Positions 52,346 to 62,483 of a DNA stretch of 64,000 nt are shown here, piece after piece. This DNA comes from Parasediminibacterium sp046546515 (GTDB taxonomy: Bacteria > Bacteroidota > Bacteroidia > Chitinophagales > Chitinophagaceae). Position 1 is the stretch's first letter. Every line of letters starts with the position of its first letter. The position numbers and the translations under genes were made by a program. Location of the stretch: the NCBI RefSeq assembly GCF_046546515.1, contig NZ_JBKHKJ010000001.1, positions 1 to 64,000 of the forward strand, read 5' to 3'. Under the pieces are notes generated by a model, which was not told the DNA's origin, ran no database searches, and saw only the letters and a program-made list of their open reading frames with translations.

Positions 52346-54181
52346 TCATTTTTTCTCTGCTGCCTTTTTGGCTAGTGCCAAACGTTTGTTGGCAACATCT
52401 ACCCAATCTATCAATGGATATAAGTCATATTTATGCGCTTGCACGTCGAACAAAGCTTTTAATTCAGCCAACTTTGCAGGGTATTTCGTTGCTAGATTGA
52501 CTGTTTCTGTTGGATCTTCTTTTAGGTTGTACAGTTCCCAAACATCTTTGCTGTAATCGCTTTTAGGCAATACTTTGTTTACATTAAAATTACCAATCAC
52601 TATATTGTCTGGATAGTGGGCAGCACCGGCTTTCCAGCCATCATCGTAGATTGCCCTTGCACCGAAAATATAGTAATGCTGTATTTTATGGGTAGAAGCT
52701 GCAGTTGCATTATTGATGGAATAAAATAATGACTTTCCTTGTAAAGTATCTTGTTTGATACCATGAATAACTGATGGGTTTTTGATACCCACAAAGTCCA
52801 ATGTGGTAGGCAATATATCTATCACATGCCCGTATTGGTTGCGGATACCACCTTTGTCTTGAATCCCTTTAGGGTAAAATACAATCAAGGGATTGTGTGT
52901 ACCACCTTCGGCATTTGCATCTTGTTTCCAGAATCTAAATGGGGTATTTGCGGCTTGTGCCCAACCTAATGGGTAATTGGCAGAGCCTTCTGAGGTACCT
53001 ATCTCGCCTATTTCTTCTAAATTCTTCCTTAGGTATTCTTCTTCAGCTGAATAGGCAGGCGGATTTTTCTTAGGGTCTATAAAGCCATGGTAGGTACCTT
53101 CTTTGCTGGCACCGTTATCACCGATCATTACAAAAATAGCTGTGTTATCTAGTTGGTTTATTTCTTTCAGGTAATTTACTACTCTGCTCACTTGGTAGTC
53201 TGTATAGGTAAGATAGCCTGCATACACTTCCATGAATTTAGCATATAGTTTCTTTTCTTCTGCTGGCAAACTATTCCACTCTTTTATGTTGGGATTACGG
53301 GCTGGCAAAACTGCATTGGCAGGTATTGTACCAAGGCGTTTTTGGTTGTCAAATACCTTCTGGCGGTACACATCCCATCCTTCGTCAAACTGGCCTTTGT
53401 ATTTGTCGCTCCATTCTGATGCAACTTGGTGTGGGGCATGTGTGGCGGCAGGTGCATAGTATAAGAAGAAAGGCTTGTCTGGTGCTGCTGCTTTTTGCTT
53501 GGCTATATAACTGATAGCTTTGTCAGTCAATTGTTCACTGAAGTGCCTGCCATCTGGTTTTACATGTGCATTGTCTTCCACCAAATCGGGTTTGTATTGG
53601 TCTGTTTGCGAACCTAAGAATCCAAAGAAATGCTCGAATCCTTTGCCTAAAGGCCAACGGTCGAAAGGACCTGCATCGGTAGCATCTTCGTCTGGTGTAA
53701 CACCATATTTACCTACGGCAAATGTATTATAGCCATTGTCCCTTAATATTTCTGCTACTGTTCCTTTTGTTTCAGGGATGCGGCCATCATAACCAGGATA
53801 GCCGGCAGACATTACTGTATGGGCAAAACCGCCCATGTGTACGGAATGGCTATTACGACCTGTCAACAATGCCGAACGGGTAGGCGCACAAATGGCGCAT
53901 GTATGGAAATTGGTGTATCGAAGACCTTGATTGGCCAAACTATCAAAAGTGGGTGTGCTAATCAAGCCACCAAAAGTGCTGGTTGCACCATAGCCGACAT
54001 CGTCCAACAATATCCATACAACATTGGGTGCGCCTTTGGGGGCTGTTGGTACTGGTGGGTACCATTCTTTTGAATCGGCGGAGGTTTTGCCTACTACACC
54101 TTTAAAAGGCTCTTTTGATTGGGCATTTGCTGTAGCACCTGCTATAAGGAATGCTGATGCTGCGATTATTTTTTTATACAT
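52346..54181 (-). CDS. Arylsulfatase, type I (Cys)
   Basis: 611 aa. Signal peptide (AGATANAQ). NVVWILLDDVGYGATSTFGG gives the metal-binding Asp pair. The formylglycine site is NFHTCAICAPTRSALLTGR with Cys98 in the C-x-P-x-R order, and AVGKYGVTPDED, YYAPAATHAPHQ and MIGDNGASKEG supply other metal and substrate ligands. It hydrolyses a sulfate ester and needs activation by the formylglycine enzyme encoded downstream. The large, about 600-aa form resembles arylsulfatases of the AtsA type more than small glycan sulfatases. The upstream neighbour in the operon is the hydroxylase. Confidence 0.92.
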   Translation of the reverse strand: MYKKIIAASAFLIAGATANAQSKEPFKGVVGKTSADSKEWYPPVPTAPKGAPNVVWILLDDVGYGATSTFGGLISTPTFDSLANQGLRYTNFHTCAICAPTRSALLTGRNSHSVHMGGFAHTVMSAGYPGYDGRIPETKGTVAEILRDNGYNTFAVGKYGVTPDEDATDAGPFDRWPLGKGFEHFFGFLGSQTDQYKPDLVEDNAHVKPDGRHFSEQLTDKAISYIAKQKAAAPDKPFFLYYAPAATHAPHQVASEWSDKYKGQFDEGWDVYRQKVFDNQKRLGTIPANAVLPARNPNIKEWNSLPAEEKKLYAKFMEVYAGYLTYTDYQVSRVVNYLKEINQLDNTAIFVMIGDNGASKEGTYHGFIDPKKNPPAYSAEEEYLRKNLEEIGEIGTSEGSANYPLGWAQAANTPFRFWKQDANAEGGTHNPLIVFYPKGIQDKGGIRNQYGHVIDILPTTLDFVGIKNPSVIHGIKQDTLQGKSLFYSINNATAASTHKIQHYYIFGARAIYDDGWKAGAAHYPDNIVIGNFNVNKVLPKSDYSKDVWELYNLKEDPTETVNLATKYPAKLAELKALFDVQAHKYDLYPLIDWVDVANKRLALAKKAAEKK

Positions 54182-54374
54182 GTTATCTATTATGAATTAT
54201 GAATTATGAGTTGATGAGTTATTTCCTTTAAATCACGCCTTTTTTGCCATTTTGACACCTTTAAAAGCTCGGTTCTTTTAGCCTATCGCTCCATCATCGC
54301 TCCAAGGTCTCTCCAAGGTAGCTCCGCTTCCTGTCCGTTATAGACGTACTGAAGTTTTATGACAGACTGTCTTA

Positions 54375-55454
54375 TTAGGCAATCCTATAAGCACCTTGGT
54401 ATTCTGGCTCTTCTTGTTCCAGTTCTTCACCACCTACTACTGGGCCGTTGGCCGCTAATTCGCTACCTTCTTTTTTGGATTTGAAGATGGGCCATAGGAA
54501 CTGGGCATACCATTCTTCCTGCTTGTAATGTTTCAATCCAAAGCCTGTGGGGTATTGGCGGGTTATGATGCCTGTCTTGAAAATTACATCCCATATAAAA
54601 AACATATTACCGAAGTTGCCTTTGTAATAGCCAATGCCATCATCGGTTGTGTCGGCATGGTGGGCATGGTGTGTGGCAGGGGTGGAAATCAATCTTTCCA
54701 ATACCCAGGCTACAGGATGTAATACTTTGTATTTGTAAAAAGGCTTGTCCCAACGGATGCTGGAATGTGCCGCTAACGTAATGATTGATTTTATCACGGT
54801 AACAAACAAGGCAGAATAGCCCAAGCCAAGGTACACCAAGGCAGAAGTAACATATATCTGCGAAAAGAAAACAGTGTAGATAAAGTTTTGCCTGCTTGCC
54901 ATGGCCATGCCCATATAAGGCGCAGAATGGTGTGTGCGGTGGAAACGCCACAATACTGGCAATTGGTGGTGCAAACGGTGGTACCAATATTGGGTAAGGT
55001 CGTCTGCAATGGCAATTAGGAAAAAGCCACCCCAGAAAGGTACCCATGAAAATACATTCGCTAGGTGTGGTATTGCCAATGGCAGTACATGCAAACTAAA
55101 ATAAGCCGTAACCGGGGGCATTAAAAACTTAGGCGCCACGTAGCAAACAATATCAATCTTGCGTTCGCTGCTTGTCCATTTATTGTCATAGAGGCCAAAG
55201 GCAAATTCTACGGCTCCCAATACAAAAGTAATTGCGTAGAAGCCCCATTCCCTAAGGTTGGTGAAAACGGGTGCCAAGAAATGCAGGAAATGCGGGGCAG
55301 TTGCCTGTTGGTTTGCAGGAGGGTTTTTCCAAGGTGTTTCACCTGTGATTTGGAAATATACCACTAATGCCAAAATAGGCAAGGCATAAATAAACAGGCT
55401 GGTTACAATATCTTTGCCTATTCTTTTGGGTGATGGAGGGAGCGTTTGTGCCAT
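54375..55454 (-). CDS. Sterol desaturase/fatty-acid hydroxylase family membrane protein
   Basis: 359 aa, four to five transmembrane segments. The di-iron histidine boxes are clear: YWYHRLHH (His159, 162, 163), FHRTHHSA (His172, 175, 176), LAAHSS (His230) and THHAHHAD (His262-266). The family hydroxylates or desaturates lipids or sterols with oxygen in the membrane. Its place between two sulfatases is unusual; hydroxylation of a membrane lipid or of the released aglycone are possibilities. It starts 12 bp after the tiny membrane peptide's stop. Confidence 0.9.
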   Translation of the reverse strand: MAQTLPPSPKRIGKDIVTSLFIYALPILALVVYFQITGETPWKNPPANQQATAPHFLHFLAPVFTNLREWGFYAITFVLGAVEFAFGLYDNKWTSSERKIDIVCYVAPKFLMPPVTAYFSLHVLPLAIPHLANVFSWVPFWGGFFLIAIADDLTQYWYHRLHHQLPVLWRFHRTHHSAPYMGMAMASRQNFIYTVFFSQIYVTSALVYLGLGYSALFVTVIKSIITLAAHSSIRWDKPFYKYKVLHPVAWVLERLISTPATHHAHHADTTDDGIGYYKGNFGNMFFIWDVIFKTGIITRQYPTGFGLKHYKQEEWYAQFLWPIFKSKKEGSELAANGPVVGGEELEQEEPEYQGAYRIA

Positions 55455-55466
55455 AATCCTTGATTT

Positions 55467-55592
55467 TTATTTGTTAAGAAACTGACTGATTAAATATAAT
55501 CCCCCTGCCAAAAGGGCTAAGGGAACAATGAAAGCTGCGATACCGATGGCTATTTTTTTTGCGAGTATTGAGATGTCTTGTAAGGAGAACAT
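55467..55592 (-). CDS. 41-aa single-helix membrane peptide
   Basis: Minus-strand frame: MFSLQDISILAKKIAIG, then a hydrophobic helix (AAFIVPLALLAGGLYLI) and a short SQFLNK end. The N-terminal segment is amphipathic. The stop lies 12 bp before the hydroxylase start, so the two could be translationally coupled, and the peptide may be a small subunit or regulator of it. It could also be chance, but a membrane helix in-frame just before a membrane enzyme is unlikely to be accidental. Confidence 0.55.
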   Translation of the reverse strand: MFSLQDISILAKKIAIGIAAFIVPLALLAGGLYLISQFLNK

Positions 55593-55599
55593 ATTTTTT

Positions 55600-55678
55600 G
55601 TTTTAAGTTTTATGTTTTGCGTTTTAAGTTATATGCGACTTATTTAAACCTATAAGGTTTTTGAAACCTTATAGGTTT
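55600..55678. repeat. Word repeat and 15-bp perfect inverted repeat
   Basis: TTGTTTTAAGTTTTATGTTTT (20 or so nt of T-rich words), then AAACCTATAAGGTTT (55646-55660) and its exact inverse AAACCTTATAGGTTT (55664-55678) with a TTG loop. It lies just after the second sulfatase's stop and could be a terminator or an mRNA boundary. Confidence 0.6.
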
Positions 55679-55685
55679 CGCCACT

Positions 55686-57548
55686 CTATTTCTTATCTGT
55701 AGGGGCTGCGGGGGCGAAGAAAGATTTTACACCTGCTTTTAATGTCCTGCCTTTGAATACATCTATCCAATCGACAAGAGGGTATAACTTGTTTTTCTTT
55801 GCCTGTACATCAAACTCCTTTTTTAACTCTGCCAATTTCTCTGGATACTTGGCAGCGAGGTTATTAGTCTCTGTAAAATCTTCATTCAGGTTATACAATT
55901 CCCACTCGTCTTTTTCGAAATCACCATCTGGGATGGGTTGGCCAGCAGATATGTATTTGCCAAAATCAACAAAGTCTGGATGGTGGGCTGCTGCTGCTTT
56001 CCAACCGTCTTTATAGAGCGCCCTGTTACCAAATATGTAGTAATACTGTTCGGTATGTTTTGATGGTGCCGTAGCATTGTCAAAAGCATAAGCCAATGAG
56101 GTACCTTGTACATCCTGCTGTGGAACGCTACGTATTTCGGATGGTGTTTTACCCCCAATAAACTCTAAGGTTGTAGGCAATATATCTATTACATGCCCGT
56201 ATTGGTTACGGATGCCACCTTTATCCGTAATGCCTTTTGGATAAAACACAATCAATGGGTTGTGTGTACCGCCTTCTGCATTGGCATCTTGTTTCCACAA
56301 CCTGAAAGGGGTATTTGCAGCCTGCGCCCATCCTAATGGATAGTTGGTTTCAGAAGCTAAGGCAGTACCTATTTCGCCAATCTTATCAAGGTTATTTTGA
56401 ATATTTTTTTGCTCGGAGGGTAGTTTTCCTAAAGGAAAATGGTCAATCACACCGTTATTAGTACCTTCTTTGCTGGCACCATTATCGCCAATGATTACAA
56501 ATATCAAAGTATTGTCCAGTTGCTTGGAGTCACGCAAGTAATTCACCAACTCCCCTATTTTATGATCGGTATAAGTAAGATAGCCTGCGTAGACTTCCAT
56601 GAAACGGGCGTAGAGTTTTTTCTCTGCTATTGGCAATGTTTCCCATTCCTTTATATTAGGGTTGCGTGGAGGCAGCACTGCATTGGCAGGTATTACACCT
56701 AAGCGTTTTTGGTTGTCGAAGGTTTGTTGGCGATAAGCATCCCAGCCTGCATCGAATTTGCCTTTGTACAAATCGCTCCAATCCGCAGTTACTTGATGCG
56801 GGGCATGAACAGCACCAGGGGAATAGTACAAGAAGAAAGGCTTGTCTGGTGCGGCCTTGTGCTGACGCTGTATATAGCTGATGGCTTTATCGGTAATCTG
56901 ATCGTTTAAGTGCCTGCCATCTGGTGTTACGTGTGCTTGGTCTTCTACCAAATCTGGTTTATACTGGTCTGTTTGAGAGCCTAGGAAACCAAAGAAGTGG
57001 TCGAAGCCTTTGCCAGTAGGCCAATGGTCAAATGGACCTGCATCGGTAGCCTCTTCATCAGGTGTAACACCATATTTGCCTACTGCAAAAGTATTATATC
57101 CATTATCACGCAGTATTTCTGCAATTGTACCTGCGGAGGAAGGCACACGACCATCCCAACCGGGGAAACCAGCGGAAGCACCTACATGAGAGAAGCCCCC
57201 CTCGTGTACGTTGGAACTATTCCTGCCCGTTAACAAGGCAGCCCTTGTTGGGGCGCAAATGGCACAGGTATGGAAATTGGTAAAGCGAAGACCATTATTT
57301 GCCAAGCTATCAAATGTGGGTGTCTTGATTAAGCCACCGAAAGTACTGCTGGCACCATAGCCCACATCGTCCAATAAAATCCAGACTACATTGGGCGCAC
57401 CCTTGGGTGCCTTGGGAAGCTCAGGCCAATCGGCCTTTGACTCTTTTACGGTTTTTCCTATTGTGCCCTTGAATTCGGGGGTTTGCGCATGGATGGCAGT
57501 TGCCGAGGCAATTGCAAAAGCCGATGCGGTAAATATTTTTTTATACAT
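55686..57548 (-). CDS. Arylsulfatase, type I (paralogue)
   Basis: 620 aa. Signal peptide ending ATAIHAQ. The same landmarks as the downstream sulfatase: NVVWILLDDVGYGASSTFGG, the formylglycine site NFHTCAICAPTRAALLTGR (Cys98), AVGKYGVTPDEEATD, YYSPGAVHAPHQVT and IIGDNGASKEGTNNG. The two proteins are collinear and clearly paralogous, differing most in the C-terminal third (this one has a KSFFAPAAPTDKK tail). Two sulfatases suggest two ester positions on the substrate or two substrates. It is the first gene after SusD in transcription order. Confidence 0.92.
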   Translation of the reverse strand: MYKKIFTASAFAIASATAIHAQTPEFKGTIGKTVKESKADWPELPKAPKGAPNVVWILLDDVGYGASSTFGGLIKTPTFDSLANNGLRFTNFHTCAICAPTRAALLTGRNSSNVHEGGFSHVGASAGFPGWDGRVPSSAGTIAEILRDNGYNTFAVGKYGVTPDEEATDAGPFDHWPTGKGFDHFFGFLGSQTDQYKPDLVEDQAHVTPDGRHLNDQITDKAISYIQRQHKAAPDKPFFLYYSPGAVHAPHQVTADWSDLYKGKFDAGWDAYRQQTFDNQKRLGVIPANAVLPPRNPNIKEWETLPIAEKKLYARFMEVYAGYLTYTDHKIGELVNYLRDSKQLDNTLIFVIIGDNGASKEGTNNGVIDHFPLGKLPSEQKNIQNNLDKIGEIGTALASETNYPLGWAQAANTPFRLWKQDANAEGGTHNPLIVFYPKGITDKGGIRNQYGHVIDILPTTLEFIGGKTPSEIRSVPQQDVQGTSLAYAFDNATAPSKHTEQYYYIFGNRALYKDGWKAAAAHHPDFVDFGKYISAGQPIPDGDFEKDEWELYNLNEDFTETNNLAAKYPEKLAELKKEFDVQAKKNKLYPLVDWIDVFKGRTLKAGVKSFFAPAAPTDKK

Positions 57549-57598
57549 AGTATATTTTTTAGTAGACAGTTTACAGTAGTCAGTAGACAGACTTTAGA

Positions 57599-59227
57599 TT
57601 AATTCCAACCTGGGTTTTGTTTGAAATTGGGGTTGCGGCCACCGTATAAATCAATTTCCGTTTGTGGAATAGGGAATAATGTGTCTTTTAATGTTGCAGC
57701 GGCTTTGGGGTTGCCAGGCATTGCTTTTACAGACTGTAAGTAGTATTGACCCGGCCCTCTATCGGTACGTCTTACCAAATCGAACCAGCGTTGGCTTTCC
57801 TGTATAAATTCCCTTCTCCTTTCGGTGAAAACAGAATCACGAAAATCGGCTTGGTTTAGCCCTGACAAGTCGTTTGCGTGGCTAGTATAGGCCCCATTGC
57901 TTTTGTAATTGTATGCAGCGTAAGCACCATTACTTATGTAGGTGTTTGCATTATAGGCACGTCCCCTAACAATATTGATTGCATTGTACGCATCTGGATT
58001 AGGACCGCCATTCAATTCATTCAATACCTCTGCATATAACAGCAACACATCAGCGTATCTTATTACAGGAAAATTAACCTTGCTGTTTGCCCCTTGGGTT
58101 CCCGCTAAGCCATTGGTAAACCCTGCACTTTGGTCGACAAACTTCAAGAAATTGTAGTAAGGCCATTTAACCCATGCACCTGTGGACTTATTGTAAAGAG
58201 AATCGTAAAAAGTGGTGCTACGACGTTGGTCTGCAATATTAAACAGCCCTTCTATCACGCTTGCATCTGCGGGTATATCGGCGGTGTAAGATGTTGGACT
58301 CCATACAAAAGAGCTAAGTGTGTTTGTGCTAGTAAAGCCACCAGCAGTACCATTGAACTGTGCAGAGAAGATATGCTCTTTGCCATTTTTTGTACCGGGT
58401 TGGAAGGCATCAGAGAAATTGGCGAATAAATCGTAGCCATAGTTACCTGTGGCACTTGCAAAGCCAGAGCCAGCAGTTATTACTTTTTCCAATTCAGTTT
58501 TTGCATTTGCCCAATCTTGCCTTGTAACATATACTTTGCCCAACAGTGCATGTGCAGCACCGCCTGTTACCCTACCCAAGTTATTAGCTGAATAGATAGG
58601 AAGGGCAGTTGCGGCATTTAAGTCGGCAATAATTTGGAGATAAACGGAATCTTTGGGTGTGCGGCTTACCAAATTGGCAGCGGCTGTATTTACGTTTGCC
58701 TGCTCATGCAAAACCAATGGCACATCACCATATAAACGAACCAAGTTGAAGTAATACAATGCTCTTATAAACTTAGCTTCATTAATGAGGTTTGCTTTTG
58801 AACGGGTTTTATCGAAAAATATAGAGTCTGGGAGCAAGGAGATGTTATCAACCGCCAAATTGGCTTTATTGATGCCCCAATACAACTGCGCATATATTTT
58901 CTTTACCCTATCATTTGTACTTACATAAGTGGCCGTACCTAAAGCCCGTACATCTGGGTTGGTATTTGATGGGCTATACACTTGGTTATCGCTTGGGTTA
59001 TCGACAATCAGGTTCAAGTTTCTTCCGTAAATAGGGAAGTCATTGTTTACATCAGTTGACAAAGTGCTATACACCGATGTTACTGCTGCAATGGCATCGG
59101 ACTGTGTTTTATAAAATTGATCTGGCGTTAACGTACCCAATGGATTTTCCGCCAGCTTATTGCAGGAAGAAAAAAGGGTGACAGTGGTAAAAGAGATACT
59201 TGCTATTGCTATGATATATTTCTTCAT
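57599..59227 (-). CDS. SusD/RagB lipoprotein of the sulfatase locus
   Basis: 542 aa. Lipobox in TLFSSCNKLAEN. SusD landmarks: GTLTPDQFYKTQSDAIAAV, LINEAKFIRALYYFNLVRLY, NFPVIRYADVLLLYAEVLNE, FTERRREFIQESQRWFDLVR and a DLYGGRNPNFKQNPGWN end. Length is normal for the family (no insertion). It forms the surface lid of the SusC channel encoded upstream, 64 bp away. Its ligand here should be a sulfated compound or glycan; unknown. Confidence 0.94.
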   Translation of the reverse strand: MKKYIIAIASISFTTVTLFSSCNKLAENPLGTLTPDQFYKTQSDAIAAVTSVYSTLSTDVNNDFPIYGRNLNLIVDNPSDNQVYSPSNTNPDVRALGTATYVSTNDRVKKIYAQLYWGINKANLAVDNISLLPDSIFFDKTRSKANLINEAKFIRALYYFNLVRLYGDVPLVLHEQANVNTAAANLVSRTPKDSVYLQIIADLNAATALPIYSANNLGRVTGGAAHALLGKVYVTRQDWANAKTELEKVITAGSGFASATGNYGYDLFANFSDAFQPGTKNGKEHIFSAQFNGTAGGFTSTNTLSSFVWSPTSYTADIPADASVIEGLFNIADQRRSTTFYDSLYNKSTGAWVKWPYYNFLKFVDQSAGFTNGLAGTQGANSKVNFPVIRYADVLLLYAEVLNELNGGPNPDAYNAINIVRGRAYNANTYISNGAYAAYNYKSNGAYTSHANDLSGLNQADFRDSVFTERRREFIQESQRWFDLVRRTDRGPGQYYLQSVKAMPGNPKAAATLKDTLFPIPQTEIDLYGGRNPNFKQNPGWN

Positions 59228-59291
59228 TGCTTACTAATAATTTGAATTAGATAATTGATTTTTAACCTTTATAAGGGTGCTTGTTATTCCG

Positions 59292-62200
59292 TTAAAAAGT
59301 GACATTCACACCTACCAAATACGTTTTATACCGAGGGTATACACCATAATCGATACCTGGTTGCAGGCTATTTTGGTCGTAGAAGTTTGCCTCAGGGTCT
59401 TGACCAGCATATTTTGTAATAGTCAACAGGTTTTGTGCAGAAGCATATATCCTAATTTGTTTTGCACGGATTTTTTCTGCAATCCCTTTTGGTATATTGT
59501 AGCCCAGCGTAATGTTTTTCAGGCGGATATAAGAGCCATCTTCAATATAAGTGTCCTGTACCTGCATTACTGGCGCATTAACCACTTTTTGGAATGTACC
59601 GTGCGGGTTACGAATAGAATCCCATCTATTCAATGCCAAGGCCGTTACATTGCCCATTGTAGTTGTTTTTTCCAACTGCTGTTGCAACAAGTTGAAGATT
59701 TTGTTGCCAAAAGAGCCTTGGAAGAAAAAATTTACGTCAAACTCCTTATATGTAATCGTGTTATTCAGGCTAGCCGTAAACTTGGCTTGCGCATTGCCCA
59801 AATCGTGCTTATCTGCCGTAGTGATATTGGCACCTGTAAGGCCATTTGCATGTAGGTATTTCCTATCTCCGGTAACTTGAGACACACCTGACAATTTAGG
59901 AGCAGGTTTTTTGCCATACACATCCTCAGTAGTTAACAAACCATCTGTGCTATAGCCCCAGAAAGTGCCCACTGGCAGACCGACTTTTACAATTACAGGC
60001 GACACCTGACCTGTTGGCGCAGTTGGCTGGAATGATTGACTAGGCCCTAAGCTTAATATCTTGCTGGCGTTAGTAGCATAAATGATGGTTGATTTCCAAG
60101 AAAAGTTTTTTGTTTTAATGTTTTCAGTGTTCAAAGACAATTCAAAGCCTTTGTTTTCAAGGCTACCGATGTTTTCAGAAGCAGTGGCATAACCAGTTGT
60201 CAACGGAATCAAACCACCACCGCTTACATACAGATTAGAGGTTTTCTTGTAATAAATATCGGCAGTTACGTTAATCCTGTTCTTAACTAAGCCCAAATCG
60301 ATACCCGCATTGTATTGGGTAGTTGTTTCCCATCCCAAATCTGGGTTGCTTAACTGCGTAGGGGAAAGGCCATTTACGGCGGCAAGTGGACTACCAAAAT
60401 AATAGCCATTTACGTTGATTGTTTCCAAGGAGCTGTATGCAGGGAAATTGGCATTGCCCACACTACCAGCAGTCAACCTAACTTTCAAATTGCTGATTGT
60501 TTTATATTGCTTCAGGAAATTTTCGTCGGAAGCATTCCAAGAGAAGCCGACAGCAGGGAAAAAGCCCCATTTTTTATTTATCCCAGCTGGAGAAGCTCCA
60601 TCTGCCCTACTAGAGAAGGAGAAATTGTATTTATGATCGAAAGAATATGACAACCGACCCAACCAAGAGTTCCTTGTTTGCAAAGCCTCACCAGAGCCAG
60701 ACACCTTATTGGCAGTGGCTAGATATAAGTTGTTGTATGTAAGTACATCAGTAGGAAAAGATTGACCTGCCAGAAACCCTGTTTCAGACTTTTGGTATTG
60801 GGTAGTGTAACCAGCCAACACGTTGAATGAATTTTTTTCACCAAGATTCAAATCGTAGTTAACTGTGTTTTCATTCAACCAGCTTAGATAAGCGATAGTA
60901 CCTATAGAACCAGACCCACTAATAGTGCCGGTGTTGTTACCCGCTGCTGTAAAGGATGGGGCATAATAATTCAATTTAGTATTCAGGATATCCACGCCGA
61001 AAGTTGATTTCCAAACTAGTTTATCCAATATTTTGTATTCGGCCGAGAAATTGCCCAGCACCCTGGTAAGCTTGGTTTGGTTAACCGTGCTTGCTATATC
61101 CTGAATAAGGTTATCCGTGTTATTTTGTCCATTAATAACATTAACAGTAGAATTCAATGCCCCTAGTAAACTGGTATTGTAAGTACCATTTGCATTCTTT
61201 GCAGTTTGTAGTGGGTTGGCTATATACAAAGAAGAAAATGCATTGCTAAAATTAATGTCATTATAAGCGTTCCCAGTTGTTTTATTTTCTAAAGAGTTGC
61301 TACCAAAAATATTTGTGGCTAACTTGAGCTTGGACGTAAAATTCTTTTCGTAGTTGAACCGAGCGGAATATCTTTTAAAATTGGTGCTCAATACAAGCCC
61401 ATCCTGGCTATAATAATTGCCAGACAAAGAATACCTTGATTTATCATCACCCCCATAAATATTCAATTGGTGGTTTTGCACTGTACTTGGCTTAATGGCT
61501 GCACCAACCCAATCCTGTGACACGCCAGCCGCACCTAGAGAATCTATATATTTTTTACTTGCTGCAGCACTGGTCTGTATGCTAGGAGTTGCCTTATATA
61601 AATCATCGAAAAGACTAGCCCATTGTGGGCCATTCAGTACATTTAATGTTTTACTTTGACGCTGCGTGCCATAAGATGTACTATAGGAAATGTTATTAGA
61701 ACCTTTTGTACCCTTTTTGGTAGTTATAATAACTACCCCATTAGCACCACGGCTACCGTAGATAGCTGTTGCGGCAGCATCTTTTAATATATCGATAGAT
61801 TCTATATCGCCAGGATTTATAGTGGACAAACCATTGGAAGATACACCTGAAACACCTGTGCCAGAAGCTGGAGCAAGGTTAGTAAGATTGTTGTCATTGT
61901 AATAAATAAATCCGTCTATTACGTATAAAGGGTCATTACCAAAACTGAGGGAATTACCTCCACGTATACGGATGCTTGCTGTTGCGCCGGGCTGCCCCGA
62001 GCTTTGTGTAACAGCAACACCTGCAACAGCTCCTTGCAACAAATTATCGAAAGAAGGGGTTGTTTGGGTAAACCTATCCTTGGAAACTGAACCAACGGAA
62101 CCTGTTACTTCTTTTTTCTTTTGCGTACCATAACCAACCACCACTACATCGTTCAACTGGCCAGAAGCCTCTTGCAAGTATATGGTAACAGGTTTTGCTT

Positions 62201-62483
62201 CGGTAACCAAAACTTCTTGTGTTTGGTAGCCTACAAAGCTTACCAAGTATGTAACTGGCACTTTTTGCCCGGTTACAAACTGGAAAAAGCCTTTTAAATC
62301 TGTTATTACTTCGTGGGTTGTACCTTTAATGTGGATGGTTGCGCCAGCGAGTGGGGTTTTGTATTTGGCATCTTCTACCCTACCATTTAAGGATAAATTA
62401 TTATTTTGTGCAAATACACCTGCCGACCCTAACAATACGAGTAGACTGAGGAAAGATTGTTTGTAAAATTTATGTATTCTCAT
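59292..62483 (-). CDS. SusC/RagA TonB-dependent transporter of the sulfatase locus
   Basis: 1063 aa. Signal peptide to VFAQ, a carboxypeptidase-regulatory-like domain (LNGRVEDAKYKTPLAGATIH), TonB box region (LNDVVVVGYGTQKKKEVTGS), a plug with IRGGNSLSFGNDPLYVIDGF and ATAIYGSRGANGVVIITT, and a C-terminal barrel ending YLVGVNVTF. It imports the ligand held by SusD. It is the first gene of the operon; a 920-bp gene-free region lies upstream. Different enough from the SusC of PUL 1 to take another substrate. Confidence 0.95.
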   Translation of the reverse strand: MRIHKFYKQSFLSLLVLLGSAGVFAQNNNLSLNGRVEDAKYKTPLAGATIHIKGTTHEVITDLKGFFQFVTGQKVPVTYLVSFVGYQTQEVLVTEAKPVTIYLQEASGQLNDVVVVGYGTQKKKEVTGSVGSVSKDRFTQTTPSFDNLLQGAVAGVAVTQSSGQPGATASIRIRGGNSLSFGNDPLYVIDGFIYYNDNNLTNLAPASGTGVSGVSSNGLSTINPGDIESIDILKDAAATAIYGSRGANGVVIITTKKGTKGSNNISYSTSYGTQRQSKTLNVLNGPQWASLFDDLYKATPSIQTSAAASKKYIDSLGAAGVSQDWVGAAIKPSTVQNHQLNIYGGDDKSRYSLSGNYYSQDGLVLSTNFKRYSARFNYEKNFTSKLKLATNIFGSNSLENKTTGNAYNDINFSNAFSSLYIANPLQTAKNANGTYNTSLLGALNSTVNVINGQNNTDNLIQDIASTVNQTKLTRVLGNFSAEYKILDKLVWKSTFGVDILNTKLNYYAPSFTAAGNNTGTISGSGSIGTIAYLSWLNENTVNYDLNLGEKNSFNVLAGYTTQYQKSETGFLAGQSFPTDVLTYNNLYLATANKVSGSGEALQTRNSWLGRLSYSFDHKYNFSFSSRADGASPAGINKKWGFFPAVGFSWNASDENFLKQYKTISNLKVRLTAGSVGNANFPAYSSLETINVNGYYFGSPLAAVNGLSPTQLSNPDLGWETTTQYNAGIDLGLVKNRINVTADIYYKKTSNLYVSGGGLIPLTTGYATASENIGSLENKGFELSLNTENIKTKNFSWKSTIIYATNASKILSLGPSQSFQPTAPTGQVSPVIVKVGLPVGTFWGYSTDGLLTTEDVYGKKPAPKLSGVSQVTGDRKYLHANGLTGANITTADKHDLGNAQAKFTASLNNTITYKEFDVNFFFQGSFGNKIFNLLQQQLEKTTTMGNVTALALNRWDSIRNPHGTFQKVVNAPVMQVQDTYIEDGSYIRLKNITLGYNIPKGIAEKIRAKQIRIYASAQNLLTITKYAGQDPEANFYDQNSLQPGIDYGVYPRYKTYLVGVNVTF

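Noticed and set aside
59277..59855. Plus-strand 192-aa frame across SusC 2
   Set aside because: Antisense to the beta barrel C terminus; no domain.
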